A DNA stretch of 64,000 nt from GCA-958296115 sp965222445 (GCA_965222445.1 CBDCTY010000002.1:2170001-2234000), one strand, 5' to 3'; numbered from the stretch's first letter, positions 52,379 through 61,875 are shown. The notes: generated by a model from the sequence alone, not told the origin. Numbers and translations are program-made.

Positions 52379-53395
52379 TTACCGGTCGAATAGCTTGATC
52401 CGGGGATCCAGCACTGCCAGAAGTATGTCCGATACCAGGGTGCCGAGGATAGTGAGAACGCCGAGCGCCAGCACGACTAGCCCCGCCAGCTGGACGTCCT
52501 GTATCAGGATCGCGTCGAGAAGCACGGGCCCCAGGGTCGGCAGGCTCAGCACGACCGACACGATGATGCTTCCGCTCACCAGGGCGGGCAGCAGGTATCC
52601 CACCGTGCTGACGAGGGGGTTCGCGGCCACCCTGACCGGGTACTTCAGGATCAGCTTCCAGCTTCGAATTCCCCTGGCCCGCGCTGTAACCACGTATGGC
52701 CTGCTCAGCTCGTCCAGGAGGTTGTTCCGCATCACTCGTATCAGGCCCGCCGTGCCCGAGGTCCCCAGCACGACGGCCGGAATCCACAGGTGCTTCACCA
52801 TGTCCCACACCTTGGCGGCGCTCCACGGGGCGCCCGCATAGTCCGCCGAGAAGAGCCCGCCCACGTTCTGGTCGAAGTAGGCGAAAGCGATGTACATGAG
52901 CACCAGGCCCAGCAGGAAGTCGGGCACGGCCAGGCCGCTGAAGCCGATGAAGGTGAATACGTAGTCGCCCACGGAGTGCTGGCGGACCGCCGAGTAGATG
53001 CCGATGGGAATGGCCATCGTCCAGGTGAACAGTATGGTGAAGCCCGTGAGGGCCACCGTCGTCCACAGCCTGTCGCCGATCACCTCCCTGACCGGCTTCT
53101 GACCGTGGTCCACGTACACACCCGGGTTGTAGGAGCGGCCGAAATCGCCGTGCGTCATGTTCCACAGCCACATCATGTATCTGATGTGCATCGGCTCGTC
53201 CAGGCCGAGGTAGCGCCGAAGCTCAGCGGCCATTTCCGGGCGGAAATCGGACGCGGCGTCGTTGCCCATCATACGGTCGAGCAACTTGGAGGCCGCGTCT
53301 CCCTCCGGAAGCTGAATGATGACGAAGGCCAGGATCGAGATGATCCACGTCGTCAGCAGGGCCAGTAGTAGACGCCTGGCTATGTACGCGAGCAT
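52379..53395 (-). CDS. Orphan DppB-type ABC permease 2
   Basis: A 338-residue paralogue of the permease at 49114, with MLAYIARRLLLALLTTW at the start, VVTARARGIRSWKLILKYPV in the EAA-type loop and LDPRIKLFDR at the C-terminus. It is 53 bp downstream of the 613-residue gene on the same strand, so they may be co-transcribed. Again no partner permease, binding protein or ATPase gene is adjacent. Confidence 0.9.
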   Translation of the reverse strand: MLAYIARRLLLALLTTWIISILAFVIIQLPEGDAASKLLDRMMGNDAASDFRPEMAAELRRYLGLDEPMHIRYMMWLWNMTHGDFGRSYNPGVYVDHGQKPVREVIGDRLWTTVALTGFTILFTWTMAIPIGIYSAVRQHSVGDYVFTFIGFSGLAVPDFLLGLVLMYIAFAYFDQNVGGLFSADYAGAPWSAAKVWDMVKHLWIPAVVLGTSGTAGLIRVMRNNLLDELSRPYVVTARARGIRSWKLILKYPVRVAANPLVSTVGYLLPALVSGSIIVSVVLSLPTLGPVLLDAILIQDVQLAGLVVLALGVLTILGTLVSDILLAVLDPRIKLFDR

Positions 53396-53448
53396 CGCTC
53401 CGCCTCACCTTCGACCTTGGTGCGCGGCAACCGCTGGGTTAGCGCATT

Positions 53449-55290
53449 CTATCGCATCAGCCGGATGGATATGGTCTGGTCTCCTTCCTCCAGATCGAAC
53501 AGGAGAACCAGGTGATATTCGCCGTCTGTGTTGCGGGCCAGCAGGTGCCTGCCTGCGGTCGCCTCGATCCGCCACCCCGACGGCTCGTAGTCATCCGGTA
53601 GGCCCCATAGCGCGAGGGCGTAGTTGGGAAACGCAGCCTCTGAGGCCACCGAAAGCTCGGTCGACAGCCCGTCGCCGTTCCGCCTCCACACGGGCGGACC
53701 GACGTGGACGTCGGGCGTAACCGTGTGAGCGATGCTGCTGCCGTTCGGGTCGGCGTCCTGTCTGGTGTAGTCGAAGTACCAGACGGGCAGCGGGCACGCC
53801 CGCTCGAAGCGGACTTGCCGATGCTGGTCCTCCACGAGGATGTACTCGGTTGAGAGCGGGTCCTTGAATACGTCGTTCAAGGATGCGGCCGAGTGAGGAA
53901 GCAGGTGCGCGACGGGCCCGGAGCGGGAAGCCACGCTCAGCTCGGAGTTGCGCGTCTCCCAGGGCAGTCGGTCCTGCGTGACGCCGACTCCGTGGTTGTT
54001 CCACCCGACGAGCCAGTGTCGGTCGTACTCGACGTGGTCCGTCGCGCTCACGAACACGGTCGTCGGCGTGACAGGGAAGTGGCGGCGGAAGTAGTCGGCG
54101 ATGTCCAGCGATCTGGCGAACGCGATTGGGTGCTCCTTCGTGAGGCGGAAGGCCAGCAGCCTCTGGAGCCGCTCCGCCCAGTCGAACTCGGGCTGGCCGC
54201 GCTCGTACGCCCCGTCGTAGAGGGGGTAGAGGAAGACCGGATGCCCGCTCAGCTGGCTCGAATTCAGCGCCTCCGCGACCCCCTGCCGGATGCAGCGCTC
54301 CGTATCGTCCCAGCGGCCCGAGGACATCTCGTGGTGCCAGATGGCAGGCCCCAGGAAGTGCCACCCGCCGCAGAAGTCCCACTGGTGGGCGACGACCTCT
54401 CCGCCGAGGCCCTGGTTCACCTTGCGGCAGTCGAGTGGCGAGGCGAAGTATGGGAACTCCGGCATACCGAGCCAAGGGGCAGTGTTGGCCTCCTCCAGCC
54501 CGCAGTGATCGTTGACCCCGAGGCGGACAAACGTCTCTGTGTACCCTGTGTCCAGCGCGTGACGCATGCTGACCCGTGCGGAGCGGAGCGAATCACGGTC
54601 TGGCATCAGGCCGCCCGCGACTTCGAGGAGACGTCCGTAGTATTCGACCCGCCGCTCCAGGTCCATGTCCGGGGTGTCCGGCAGTTGGGGTATGACGGCG
54701 TCACCGTACAGACGGTGGTACGACAGGAGCGTCTGGAATAGCGGATCGTCGGCATCGAATCGGCCCGATTGCCCGGCGTAGGACATGCGGGACCTATCGA
54801 CGCGGACGACGGGTAGGCGATAGTCCAGCGGGATTCCCGTCGCGTGCAGGCTGGGGTGAGGATTCAGCTCGACGCCCGTGCTGAAACGCACGACGCCCCA
54901 GTCGTCCTCGATGACCGCGAAGTAGCGGTATAGTACCTCGCCGCCCGCGCGCCAACGCGCAAGATAGCTGCCCGGCGACCTTGGGCGGTAGCTCAACGAT
55001 GCCCGGTTATCGACGATCTCGAGTGGCAGGACGCGAGGCTCGACTCCATCCAGCCACGACAGGTCTCCGTCGGCCGAGAACGCCCCGCCAGGATCGACGC
55101 GGTCCAGATAGCGTTCGAAGACGACCAGGTCTTCGGAAGGCGCGCCGTCGGGCAGATAGAAGTCGAAATCGATGGCCTCTCCCAGCTTGAGCAGCCGACT
55201 TGAGGTAACCCACTGTGGAGTGGTCCTATGACGTTCGCTTAGATACATGGTCTCCGCTGCCTCCGCCCGTATGGTACTCGGCTGGCCCAT
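53449..55290 (-). CDS. Large protein of unknown family, 613 aa
   Basis: I do not recognise a domain. The N-terminal 130 residues are rich in beta-type pattern (LGEAIDFDFYLPDGAPSEDL, LSYRPRSPGSYLARWRAGG), and the middle (about 250-400) is aromatic and acidic with RLGVNDHCGLEE, HQWDFCGGWHFLGPAIWHHE, EFDWAERLQRLL. The C-terminus again looks beta-rich (GRHLLARNTDGEYHLVLLFD). The clustering of Asp, His, Trp and Glu suggests a carbohydrate-active enzyme, but no catalytic motif can be named. The start is uncertain: an in-frame ATG at 55248 (MYLSERHRT) is preceded by GGAG, though spacing is short. It is upstream of orphan permease 2. Confidence 0.7.
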   Translation of the reverse strand: MGQPSTIRAEAAETMYLSERHRTTPQWVTSSRLLKLGEAIDFDFYLPDGAPSEDLVVFERYLDRVDPGGAFSADGDLSWLDGVEPRVLPLEIVDNRASLSYRPRSPGSYLARWRAGGEVLYRYFAVIEDDWGVVRFSTGVELNPHPSLHATGIPLDYRLPVVRVDRSRMSYAGQSGRFDADDPLFQTLLSYHRLYGDAVIPQLPDTPDMDLERRVEYYGRLLEVAGGLMPDRDSLRSARVSMRHALDTGYTETFVRLGVNDHCGLEEANTAPWLGMPEFPYFASPLDCRKVNQGLGGEVVAHQWDFCGGWHFLGPAIWHHEMSSGRWDDTERCIRQGVAEALNSSQLSGHPVFLYPLYDGAYERGQPEFDWAERLQRLLAFRLTKEHPIAFARSLDIADYFRRHFPVTPTTVFVSATDHVEYDRHWLVGWNNHGVGVTQDRLPWETRNSELSVASRSGPVAHLLPHSAASLNDVFKDPLSTEYILVEDQHRQVRFERACPLPVWYFDYTRQDADPNGSSIAHTVTPDVHVGPPVWRRNGDGLSTELSVASEAAFPNYALALWGLPDDYEPSGWRIEATAGRHLLARNTDGEYHLVLLFDLEEGDQTISIRLMR

Positions 55291-55377
55291 GAGTCATTTC
55301 AGCCACGCCTGCCTCTCATAAGAAAGCGCCCATATTGTAGACAGATATGCGGAACTTTCGGACACGCCTACAAGCGA

Positions 55378-55632
55378 ATGTGGATCGGGGCCGCGTTGGT
55401 CATAGTGCTGCTGACTGGCGTGGCCGGCGTGAGCACCCTCTTGTCCCAGTCGAAGGGCAGAGAGGCGGGCGAGGTGATGGTCTCAGTCGGGCACTACTCC
55501 AGGTCGTTCCAGGATGAAGGGGCAAGCGGGTTGTCTGGGGCAGTGCGGCAGGCTGTGGAGGAGGGTGTGATCGCCCAGGAGACGGCAGACCAGCTTCTAC
55601 GATCATTCGAAGACAAGGATACGGGGAGTTGA
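55378..55632 (+). CDS. Small hypothetical protein with one N-terminal membrane helix, 84 aa
   Basis: Residues 3-23 (IGAALVIVLLTGVAGVSTLLS) are hydrophobic; the rest is a soluble helical tail with acidic residues (AVRQAVEEGVIAQETADQLLRSFED). It is divergent from the 613-residue gene and 176 bp upstream of the enolase-superfamily gene. No ribosome site is clear. I do not recognise a family. Confidence 0.5.
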   Translation: MWIGAALVIVLLTGVAGVSTLLSQSKGREAGEVMVSVGHYSRSFQDEGASGLSGAVRQAVEEGVIAQETADQLLRSFEDKDTGS

Positions 55633-55807
55633 TGGTCCGATAGTTCCGGGACCCTACGCGTCGCCTCTCCGGTGCTCCCGGGGCAGATTATCAGGATGCT
55701 GAAGATCTGTGACCGCGCGGGTGTTCACAAGCGCGAAAGAGAATCTTGTCAACTGGGTCTGATGTGTTGCACGATGCAGTGGGGCTTCGGGCAACAGGAA
55801 CAGGCAT

Positions 55808-56998
55808 GTGAGCAACAGCAATAGGGCTCCACATCTGAAGAGAGCCTGGAGGGCTGTTGGGGTGACATCAGAGCCGGTGCGTCTGGACCGCGTCGAGTTC
55901 GCTGCGATCGTCGTGACGCCGCGAACGGAGTGGACGTTCGCGCGCGTCCGGGACGTGGAGGGCGCGACGGCGGAGGTGGAGATAACCGCCGGTAATCTGA
56001 CCGCGGACGTGGCGAGGCTGGTCGCGGATGGGGTCGCTTCCCTGAGAGGCGCCGCCATAGCCGGAGAGGCCGATGTTCCGGGCATGTTCGGCCTGGACGA
56101 GCGTCGGCTGAGACGGGACGTTGCGCCGGCTACTGCGGTGAGCGCCCTGCGTACCGGCGTCTCGGTCATTCAGGCGGTGAAGGGCGGCGTCAGCCTGATA
56201 GAGGCCCTGGGCGGCGAGATGCGGGACAGCGTTCCGCTATACGCGAACATCAACCGCGGCCTCTTCGGGACCCGGCGTACGCCAGCCGATTTCGCAGAGA
56301 CCGCAGAGCGGGCCGTGCGGGAGGGCTTCCGGGCGGTGAAGTGCGCCCCGTTCGATGAGATGAGCCCCGGCGATGCGGTCGGTCGTGCCCGCCGGGGCAT
56401 CCGGCGCGTTGCGGCGGTCAGGGACTCCGTGGGCACCGACGTGACCCTGCTGGTCGACTGTCACAGCCGCTTCGATGTCGAGTCGGCGGTTATCGTGGCC
56501 GGGGAGCTGGCCGAGCTTGGCGTCGGCTGGTTCGAGGAGCCGGTCCAGCCCATGGAGGACCCGGAGGGCATGGCGCGGATCGCCGCCCGCGTGCCGATGG
56601 CCGTGGCCGGAGGCGAGAAGGGCTACGGCGAGGAGCTGTTCGCCGACCTAATCGCGGACGCTGGGGTCAAGGTCATCATGCCGGACGTGAAGCACTGCGG
56701 TGGCGCGGCTGTGGCCGCACGGTCCGGCATGGCAGCTATCGATGCCGGGGGAGGGGTGTCGCTCCACAGCCCATCGGGTCCGGTCTCGCTGCTGGCCAGC
56801 GGGCACGTCACGGCATCCATGCCCGGCGCGATGCCGCTGGAGCACGCGGTCTACGAGGCGGACTGGCGGGCGGACCTGCTCTCGCCGCCGGAGCGGATCG
56901 AAGGCGGCCGCCTGCACCTCAACCCCTCTGCAGGGCTGGGCGCTGAGCTGAACTGGGGCGAGCTGCTGCTGCGGGGGCGTGTATGGGGTGGTTCATGA
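55808..56998 (+). CDS. Enolase-superfamily enzyme (mandelate racemase / muconate lactonizing type)
   Basis: A 396-residue protein starting at GTG. The capping domain at the N-terminus is followed by the TIM barrel with FRAVKCAPFDE carrying the lysine near 176, VDCHSRFD with the first metal Asp, FEEPVQPMED with the second (Glu), and AGGEKGYGEE with the third (Glu), then HSPSGPVSL near the end. These acidic residues fit an Mg-dependent acid-sugar or amino-acid racemase/dehydratase; the substrate cannot be told. AGGAACA precedes the GTG. It stands alone on the plus strand between repeats. Confidence 0.87.
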   Translation: MSNSNRAPHLKRAWRAVGVTSEPVRLDRVEFAAIVVTPRTEWTFARVRDVEGATAEVEITAGNLTADVARLVADGVASLRGAAIAGEADVPGMFGLDERRLRRDVAPATAVSALRTGVSVIQAVKGGVSLIEALGGEMRDSVPLYANINRGLFGTRRTPADFAETAERAVREGFRAVKCAPFDEMSPGDAVGRARRGIRRVAAVRDSVGTDVTLLVDCHSRFDVESAVIVAGELAELGVGWFEEPVQPMEDPEGMARIAARVPMAVAGGEKGYGEELFADLIADAGVKVIMPDVKHCGGAAVAARSGMAAIDAGGGVSLHSPSGPVSLLASGHVTASMPGAMPLEHAVYEADWRADLLSPPERIEGGRLHLNPSAGLGAELNWGELLLRGRVWGGS

Positions 56999-57100
56999 CC
57001 AGTAGGCCAACCCAGGTCGAGGATCGATCCCCGCACTCCCTAGAACGACGTAGGTAGCTGTTCAGACTTGATGAGACAGAGGAATCGCCTCTTCCTTGTG

Positions 57101-57210
57101 GTCATTCTGAGGAGCAAAGCGACGAAGAATCTACGGTCCTTGCACACAGGGCCGTTCCCCGATGACATGCGTAGATTCCTCACTCCGCTGGCACTGCGTT
57201 CGGAATGACA
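57101..57210. repeat. GTCATTC-ended inverted-repeat element, copy 1
   Basis: About 110 bp with ends GTCATTCTGAGGAG and complement of GTCATTCCGAACGC, containing GAAGAATCTACG ... CGTAGATTCCTCACTCCGC. A second, inverted copy runs off the window edge at 63906. The rest of the 56999-57305 gap holds no gene I can see. Confidence 0.8.
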
Positions 57211-57305
57211 TTCCAGTAGGACCTCTCAACCCATGGAGACTGAACAGTTACCGACGTAGTGGTGGTATTGTGCGGTAGGTATGGGGGTCATAGAATAGCC
57301 GCGCC

Positions 57306-58511
57306 ATGCCGCACACCAGACCGCAATCCGTAGTCGTTATAGGGGCCGGAGTTACCGGCCTGAGCACTGCCTTTCACCTTGTCGAAAAGGGCGTCGAGCG
57401 TGTAGTAGTAGTTGACAAGGGCAGGGTGGGTGGCGGCTCCAGCCTCCAGGCCGGTGGCATTATCACGATGCTGATGGCCACGGAGACGGAGGTGCGCGCC
57501 CGGTCGGTAAGCCTCGACCTGTTCGAGCGGTTCAGCCGAATCCTCGATGGGTACCACTTCCACCAGGTCGGATGCCTGAACCTGTTCCCGGAGGAGGTCT
57601 TCGCCAGGACCACGCCTACCCAGGGCATGTGGCGTCGGCTCGGAGGCCAATTCGAGGTGCTGCGAGGCGGCGAGATCAGGGAGCGGTTCCCCGACCTCGC
57701 GGCTTGCGAGACTGACAAAGGCGTGCTGGACCTGAGATCGGGCTATTCAGAGCCGCACCGGTATGTCCCAGCGTTGAAGGCCAAGCTGGAGGACATGGGC
57801 GTCGAGACCAGGGAGAACGAGCAGGTGACCGAGTTCGACCTGCGCGACGGTCGCCTGAGAGGGGTAGTGACGGACCGCGGCACAATCGAGACCGACGCGG
57901 CGGTCTGCGCGGTCAACGCCTGGACGAACCACGTACTCTCACTAGTTGGGTTTCGCACCCCATACAAGAACTTCGTGCACGAGCGGTTCGTCACCAAGCC
58001 TTTCCCGGAGCCGCCCAAGCTGCCTGCGGTCAACGATCACATCCTAAACTGCTACGTGCGGCCCACCGACGACAACCGGCTGCTCCTGGGCACGTCGGTC
58101 GACGGCCTCGGCGCCTACGAGATGCGCGGGCCGGACTTCGCGGTGTCGGAGCTGGAGCCGCACCCGGACGCGCTGCCGTTCATCAAGGAGCACATGGTCA
58201 GGCGGGCGCCAATGCTGGAGGGGGCCGAGTGGGACTACCACACGGTGGGGCTGATCAGCCTGGCGTACGACGTGAAACCGGTGATCGGGCCGGTGCCCGG
58301 CGTCGAGGGTCTTTACGTCGGGGCGCACTTCCACTCCGGCGGGTTCGCCTACAATCCCGTGTCAGGGCTGCTCCTCGCGGAGCATGTCGTGGACGGCGGG
58401 ACGAGGATAGACTCGGAGATGTACAGCCCCTCAAGGTTCGGGGAAGTCGACACGGACGCCTTCCTGGCCGCGCCGGTGATGCACGACGAGATGGGCCAAG
58501 TCCGCCACTGA
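57306..58511 (+). CDS. FAD-dependent DAO-superfamily oxidoreductase
   Basis: A 401-residue flavoprotein with Rossmann motif IGAGVTGLSTAFHLVEKG (residues 12-29) and acidic end VVVDKG, and the C-terminal flavin-contacting region VKPVIGPVPGVEGLYVGAHF, HSGGFAYNPVSGLLLAEHVV. The covalent cysteine of the sarcosine-oxidase-like gene at 2404 is not in the equivalent place, so FAD is probably not covalently bound. Relatives oxidise glycine, proline or D-amino acids. The gene follows a repeat and has no strong ribosome site. Confidence 0.88.
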   Translation: MPHTRPQSVVVIGAGVTGLSTAFHLVEKGVERVVVVDKGRVGGGSSLQAGGIITMLMATETEVRARSVSLDLFERFSRILDGYHFHQVGCLNLFPEEVFARTTPTQGMWRRLGGQFEVLRGGEIRERFPDLAACETDKGVLDLRSGYSEPHRYVPALKAKLEDMGVETRENEQVTEFDLRDGRLRGVVTDRGTIETDAAVCAVNAWTNHVLSLVGFRTPYKNFVHERFVTKPFPEPPKLPAVNDHILNCYVRPTDDNRLLLGTSVDGLGAYEMRGPDFAVSELEPHPDALPFIKEHMVRRAPMLEGAEWDYHTVGLISLAYDVKPVIGPVPGVEGLYVGAHFHSGGFAYNPVSGLLLAEHVVDGGTRIDSEMYSPSRFGEVDTDAFLAAPVMHDEMGQVRH

Positions 58512-58727
58512 GCGGCGCCAGCGGGGATGACCAGGCTACAGGCCGGAACGAACCTGAGATTGAGGGTTCTCGCTTTCGGGGGTTTCGTAAGCCAAGGTTG
58601 ACAGCAGGAAGGACCCGGGGGCCTTCCACCGTGTCCCACATCCATAGCTCCGCCGTCGGGATGCTCAACCCCTACGCCTTAGCTGCTCCGGCCTGCCCAC
58701 CTAGGCCTCGAGAGACCGAGGTGGCCT

Positions 58728-60029
58728 TCATGCGATCCGGCGGTAGCTCGGATAGACGGCTGCGAAGACCAGCGTGAAGGCGACAAGCAGCAGTCCGCTG
58801 AGCGTCAGCGCAAAGGGAGTGTCCGTGAACTCTGCGAGGATGCCGAACGGCACTCCGCTCAGGGGCATCACCCCGAAGCTCATCATCGCAATGCTCATCA
58901 CCCGCCCGCGCATCTCCCGCGAAGAGTGCATTTGAATGAGCGTCATGTTCAGAGACATGAACACGGAGTTCAACAGTCCGACCAGCATCAATAGGGGTAT
59001 GGCATGCAGGTAGCTCGACGTCTGGGCGAACGCGGCCAGGGCGGCACCCCACAGGAGGCAGAACAGCAGCAAGAAGGCCCCCCGCTGGTTGAAGTGCTGC
59101 ATGGAGGCCAGTATCAGCGTTCCGATCAGTGCGCCGACGCCCATGAGCATCATCAGCAGGCCCAGGTCTTCGGAGCCTATGTCGAGGGCCTCACGTCCCC
59201 ACGCCGGCAGAAGCGCGTAGTAGGAGTACCCGAAGAGCGCTGGGATGAAGGACATGACGATGAGACCCCGCCGGGTCGGGTCCTGGGCCACGTATGACAG
59301 ACCGGCCCCGATGTCGCCCCGCATCCCCTTGCCCGAGCGGGCAATCGCCTCCGACCCGGCGCGCACCATCGCCATCGACAGGACGGAGAAGACGTACACG
59401 ACGGAGACGAGGTAGAAAACCGCCCACGTGTCGATGAGGAGAATCAGAAATCCCGCCGTGGCGGGGCCTACCACGCGGGTCAGGTTCATGCTGGAGTTGT
59501 TCACCGATATTGCGTTCATCAGTCGGGCCTCCGGCACGATGTCCGAGATGATCGCCTGGCGGCTGGGCATGTTGAACGCCATCATCGACCCGTTGATGAA
59601 GCCGATGGCCATCACCTGCCAGAAGACGATGAGGCCGGTTGCGTCCAGGGTGGCCAGCAGGAACGTCATCACGGCGTTCCCGCTCTGACTGAAGATCACC
59701 AGGCGCCGCCGCGGGATGCGGTCGGCCATCACCCCTCCGAACAGGGATACCACGGTGATCGGCGCCGTGAACGACACTATCGACAGGCTCAGCGCGAGAG
59801 GCGAGTCGTTCATCAGCTCGACCACCAGCCAGGACTGGGTGACCAGCTGCATGTTCATGGCCATGAAGGAGGCAAACGAGCCGAGGAAGACCCAGCGGAA
59901 GTCCCGGTACGCAAGGGTCTCGGCGACTGGGAGGCGCCGGAGGCGGGAGAGTGGGTTGAAGCCGGAGCGTGCGGGGACCCTACCGGCCTCGATGTCCGGA
60001 GACGTCTCTTCTGTCAGTCCCGTCTTCAA
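58728..60029 (-). CDS. MFS transporter (enterobactin-exporter-like)
   Basis: A 433-residue major-facilitator protein with 12 predicted helices. The MFS_3-type start (ETLAYRDFRWVFLGSFASFMAM) and the loop 2-3 motif GGVMADRIPRRRLVI are typical of the enterobactin-exporter-like and macrolide-efflux subfamily. A second conserved loop (SGVPFGILAEF) is near the C-terminus. Substrate unknown. Downstream of a second MFS gene on the same strand, 76 bp apart. Confidence 0.9.
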   Translation of the reverse strand: MKTGLTEETSPDIEAGRVPARSGFNPLSRLRRLPVAETLAYRDFRWVFLGSFASFMAMNMQLVTQSWLVVELMNDSPLALSLSIVSFTAPITVVSLFGGVMADRIPRRRLVIFSQSGNAVMTFLLATLDATGLIVFWQVMAIGFINGSMMAFNMPSRQAIISDIVPEARLMNAISVNNSSMNLTRVVGPATAGFLILLIDTWAVFYLVSVVYVFSVLSMAMVRAGSEAIARSGKGMRGDIGAGLSYVAQDPTRRGLIVMSFIPALFGYSYYALLPAWGREALDIGSEDLGLLMMLMGVGALIGTLILASMQHFNQRGAFLLLFCLLWGAALAAFAQTSSYLHAIPLLMLVGLLNSVFMSLNMTLIQMHSSREMRGRVMSIAMMSFGVMPLSGVPFGILAEFTDTPFALTLSGLLLVAFTLVFAAVYPSYRRIA

Positions 60030-60105
60030 GGGAGAGGCGAGCCCCCGGTCGCATGCATGCAGTCGAATCAGCCTACATGCGCCGGAAGGCGGCGGTCAAG
60101 ACCGG

Positions 60106-61368
60106 TCACGTCGGCCTGAGCTTCCCGCGCTGAAGCGACAGCGTGGCCACGATGGCGACCACAGCAAGCGCCGCCATCAGCGCGAAGGCCCCGTCGTAGC
60201 TCTCCCACCGGTCGAAGATCACTGCTCCGACGAAGGCCCCCAACCCGCCCGCGACCTGGTGTATCGCGTTGATCAGCCCGCTGACGGTGCCCAGCCGGGA
60301 CGGGCCGAACAGGTTTCCGGCAAAGACCACCGTGAGCGGAGCCGTTATCAGGAAGGTGAAGCCATACGCGAAGGCGAAGGCAGCGATGGCCGGTGTCTCC
60401 TGGACAAACAGGATGAAGGCGAATACAGGCAGCCGGACCATGAAGCACAGCATCACCGGCCTCGTCACGCCGAACGCGTCCGAGAGAAAGCCGGAGGTCA
60501 GCACGCCGATCAGCCCCAGGATGCCCATCAGCGCCAGGACGTTCCCGGCCAGCAGTCGGCCCATGCCCTGGTCAATGGCAAAGGCCACCACGTGGGTAGC
60601 CACGAAGAAGTCCTGGAAGCCGCACACCCCGTATATGACGATAAGCAGCCACAACTCCTTGGACGCGAGGATGCGACGGAGAGGAGTGGCCGGGGCGGAT
60701 GGAGTGAGAGTGGAGAGGTCGGCATCCGCTTCGCCCGCGCTCTCGACGCGGGAAGATGGGCCGCAGCACGACGCCGGCGGGCGGGACCTGGCCGCGGCCA
60801 GCACCAGGGGCACCACGATGATCAGGTTGGCCGCTCCCAGCACGGCGTACGAGGTCCTCCAGCCCAGGGAGCCCAGCAGGGAGGCGAGCACCGTGATGAT
60901 CACCAGCTGGCCGACCGCGTTGCCCGAGACGGCGACGCTGTTCGCAAACCCTCGCCGCCGGACGAACCATCTCGATATCATCACGCTGACCGTCGGGATA
61001 GAGGTGGCGGCGTGGCCGATGGCGTAGACAAGTCCGTAGACGACGAAGAGATGCCAGTGGGACTGAACCTGTCCCGTCAGCCCTATGCCCAGGGCGGCTA
61101 TCAACCCTCCGACCGCGAGCACCGAGCGTATGCTGTACCGGTCAACCAGCCGCCCAGCGAGGGGCATCGCCAGGGCGGAAACGAGCATGAAGGCCGCGAG
61201 TGCCAGCGAAAGCTCCGACCGGCTCCATCCCAGATCGTCCGTCATAGGCTTGAGCATCAGCCCAAAGGCGTAGCGCGTGCCGCTGTTGAAGAACAGCACG
61301 GCGAATCCAGTAGCCAGGACTATCGAGCTGTAGTCGAGCCTGCCCAGGGTGGCCTGTAGGTCCCGCAA
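60106..61368 (-). CDS. MFS transporter (monocarboxylate / OFA-like)
   Basis: A 420-residue major-facilitator protein with 12 helices. The first loop motif AGRLVDRYSIRSVLAVGG and the N-terminal FNSGTRYAFGLMLKPMTDDLGW place it near the MCT/oxalate-formate antiporter-like group of MFS_1. The hydrophilic central loop (RSRPPASCCGPSSRVESAG, about residues 195-215) is the usual split between the two halves. The substrate is likely an organic acid; this is inference. Confidence 0.88.
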   Translation of the reverse strand: MRDLQATLGRLDYSSIVLATGFAVLFFNSGTRYAFGLMLKPMTDDLGWSRSELSLALAAFMLVSALAMPLAGRLVDRYSIRSVLAVGGLIAALGIGLTGQVQSHWHLFVVYGLVYAIGHAATSIPTVSVMISRWFVRRRGFANSVAVSGNAVGQLVIITVLASLLGSLGWRTSYAVLGAANLIIVVPLVLAAARSRPPASCCGPSSRVESAGEADADLSTLTPSAPATPLRRILASKELWLLIVIYGVCGFQDFFVATHVVAFAIDQGMGRLLAGNVLALMGILGLIGVLTSGFLSDAFGVTRPVMLCFMVRLPVFAFILFVQETPAIAAFAFAYGFTFLITAPLTVVFAGNLFGPSRLGTVSGLINAIHQVAGGLGAFVGAVIFDRWESYDGAFALMAALAVVAIVATLSLQRGKLRPT

Positions 61369-61390
61369 GCGTGGTCTCCCGTCCAGCCTG

Positions 61391-61498
61391 TCAGGAGGCC
61401 GTTGAGCCGGGGCGGTAGCCGTACCTGTCGTCCCGGCCCGCCAGCTTCACGATCTCCTCACCGAGCATCTTCTCATCTTCCCACAGGTCTCGGCTCAT
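61391..61498 (-). CDS. Very small ORF, 35 aa
   Basis: A possible product MSRDLWEDEKMLGEEIVKLA plus about 15 residues ending GSTAS. Its acidic/basic helix pattern looks like protein, and reading continues upstream (VILVLHGG) to a stop, so it may be the tail of a decayed gene. No ribosome site. Low confidence. Confidence 0.3.
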   Translation of the reverse strand: MSRDLWEDEKMLGEEIVKLAGRDDRYGYRPGSTAS

Positions 61499-61667
61499 GC
61501 CGCCGTGCAGGACGAGGATGACTGCAGTCGTTCGTGAAGGAGATCGTAGTTAGCCTTGGCCGAGTCAGGGTGCGTTACACGATCCCCATGCCGCGAGATA
61601 GTCGGATAGCGGGGATGGACGCCGAGGGGGTGGCCATTCCAAGGCCGGTTCTGTCAACGGTAAACTA

Positions 61668-61745
61668 TGGTAGCGCGTACGGGATTCGAACCCGTGATCT
61701 CCGCCTTGAGAGGGCGGTGTCCTAGGCCGCTAGACGAACGCGCCA
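61668..61745 (-). tRNA. tRNA-Glu (anticodon CTC)
   Basis: Reading the minus strand, acceptor TGGCGCG pairs with CGCGCTA (one G-T pair), CCA is encoded (61670-61668), and the stem CCGCC / GGCGG encloses CTCTCAA, giving anticodon CTC. Confidence 0.93.
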
Positions 61746-61760
61746 CAGGTTTGGCTACAG

Positions 61761-61834
61761 TGGCTGGGGATCGAGGATTCGAACCTCGGCTTACAGAGCC
61801 AGAGTCTGTCGTCCTACCACTAGACGAATCCCCA
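61761..61834 (-). tRNA. tRNA-Gln (anticodon CTG)
   Basis: On the minus strand acceptor TGGGGAT / ATCCCCA with encoded CCA, T-loop GGTTCGAATCC, and anticodon stem ACAGA / TCTGT around CTCTGGC, giving anticodon CTG. It is transcribed before tRNA-Glu. Confidence 0.93.
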
Positions 61835-61845
61835 GGGTAGACCGT

Positions 61846-61875
61846 ATTCTAACATCGAGGCCCGAATAGTGGCAA
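61846..61875 (-). promoter_or_regulatory. Promoter of the tRNA-Gln / tRNA-Glu unit
   Basis: On the minus strand TTGCCA (61875-61870), an 18-base spacer and TAGAAT (61851-61846), 11 bases before the tRNA-Gln 5' end. It has the same -35 and spacer length as the pdxST promoter. Confidence 0.65.
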
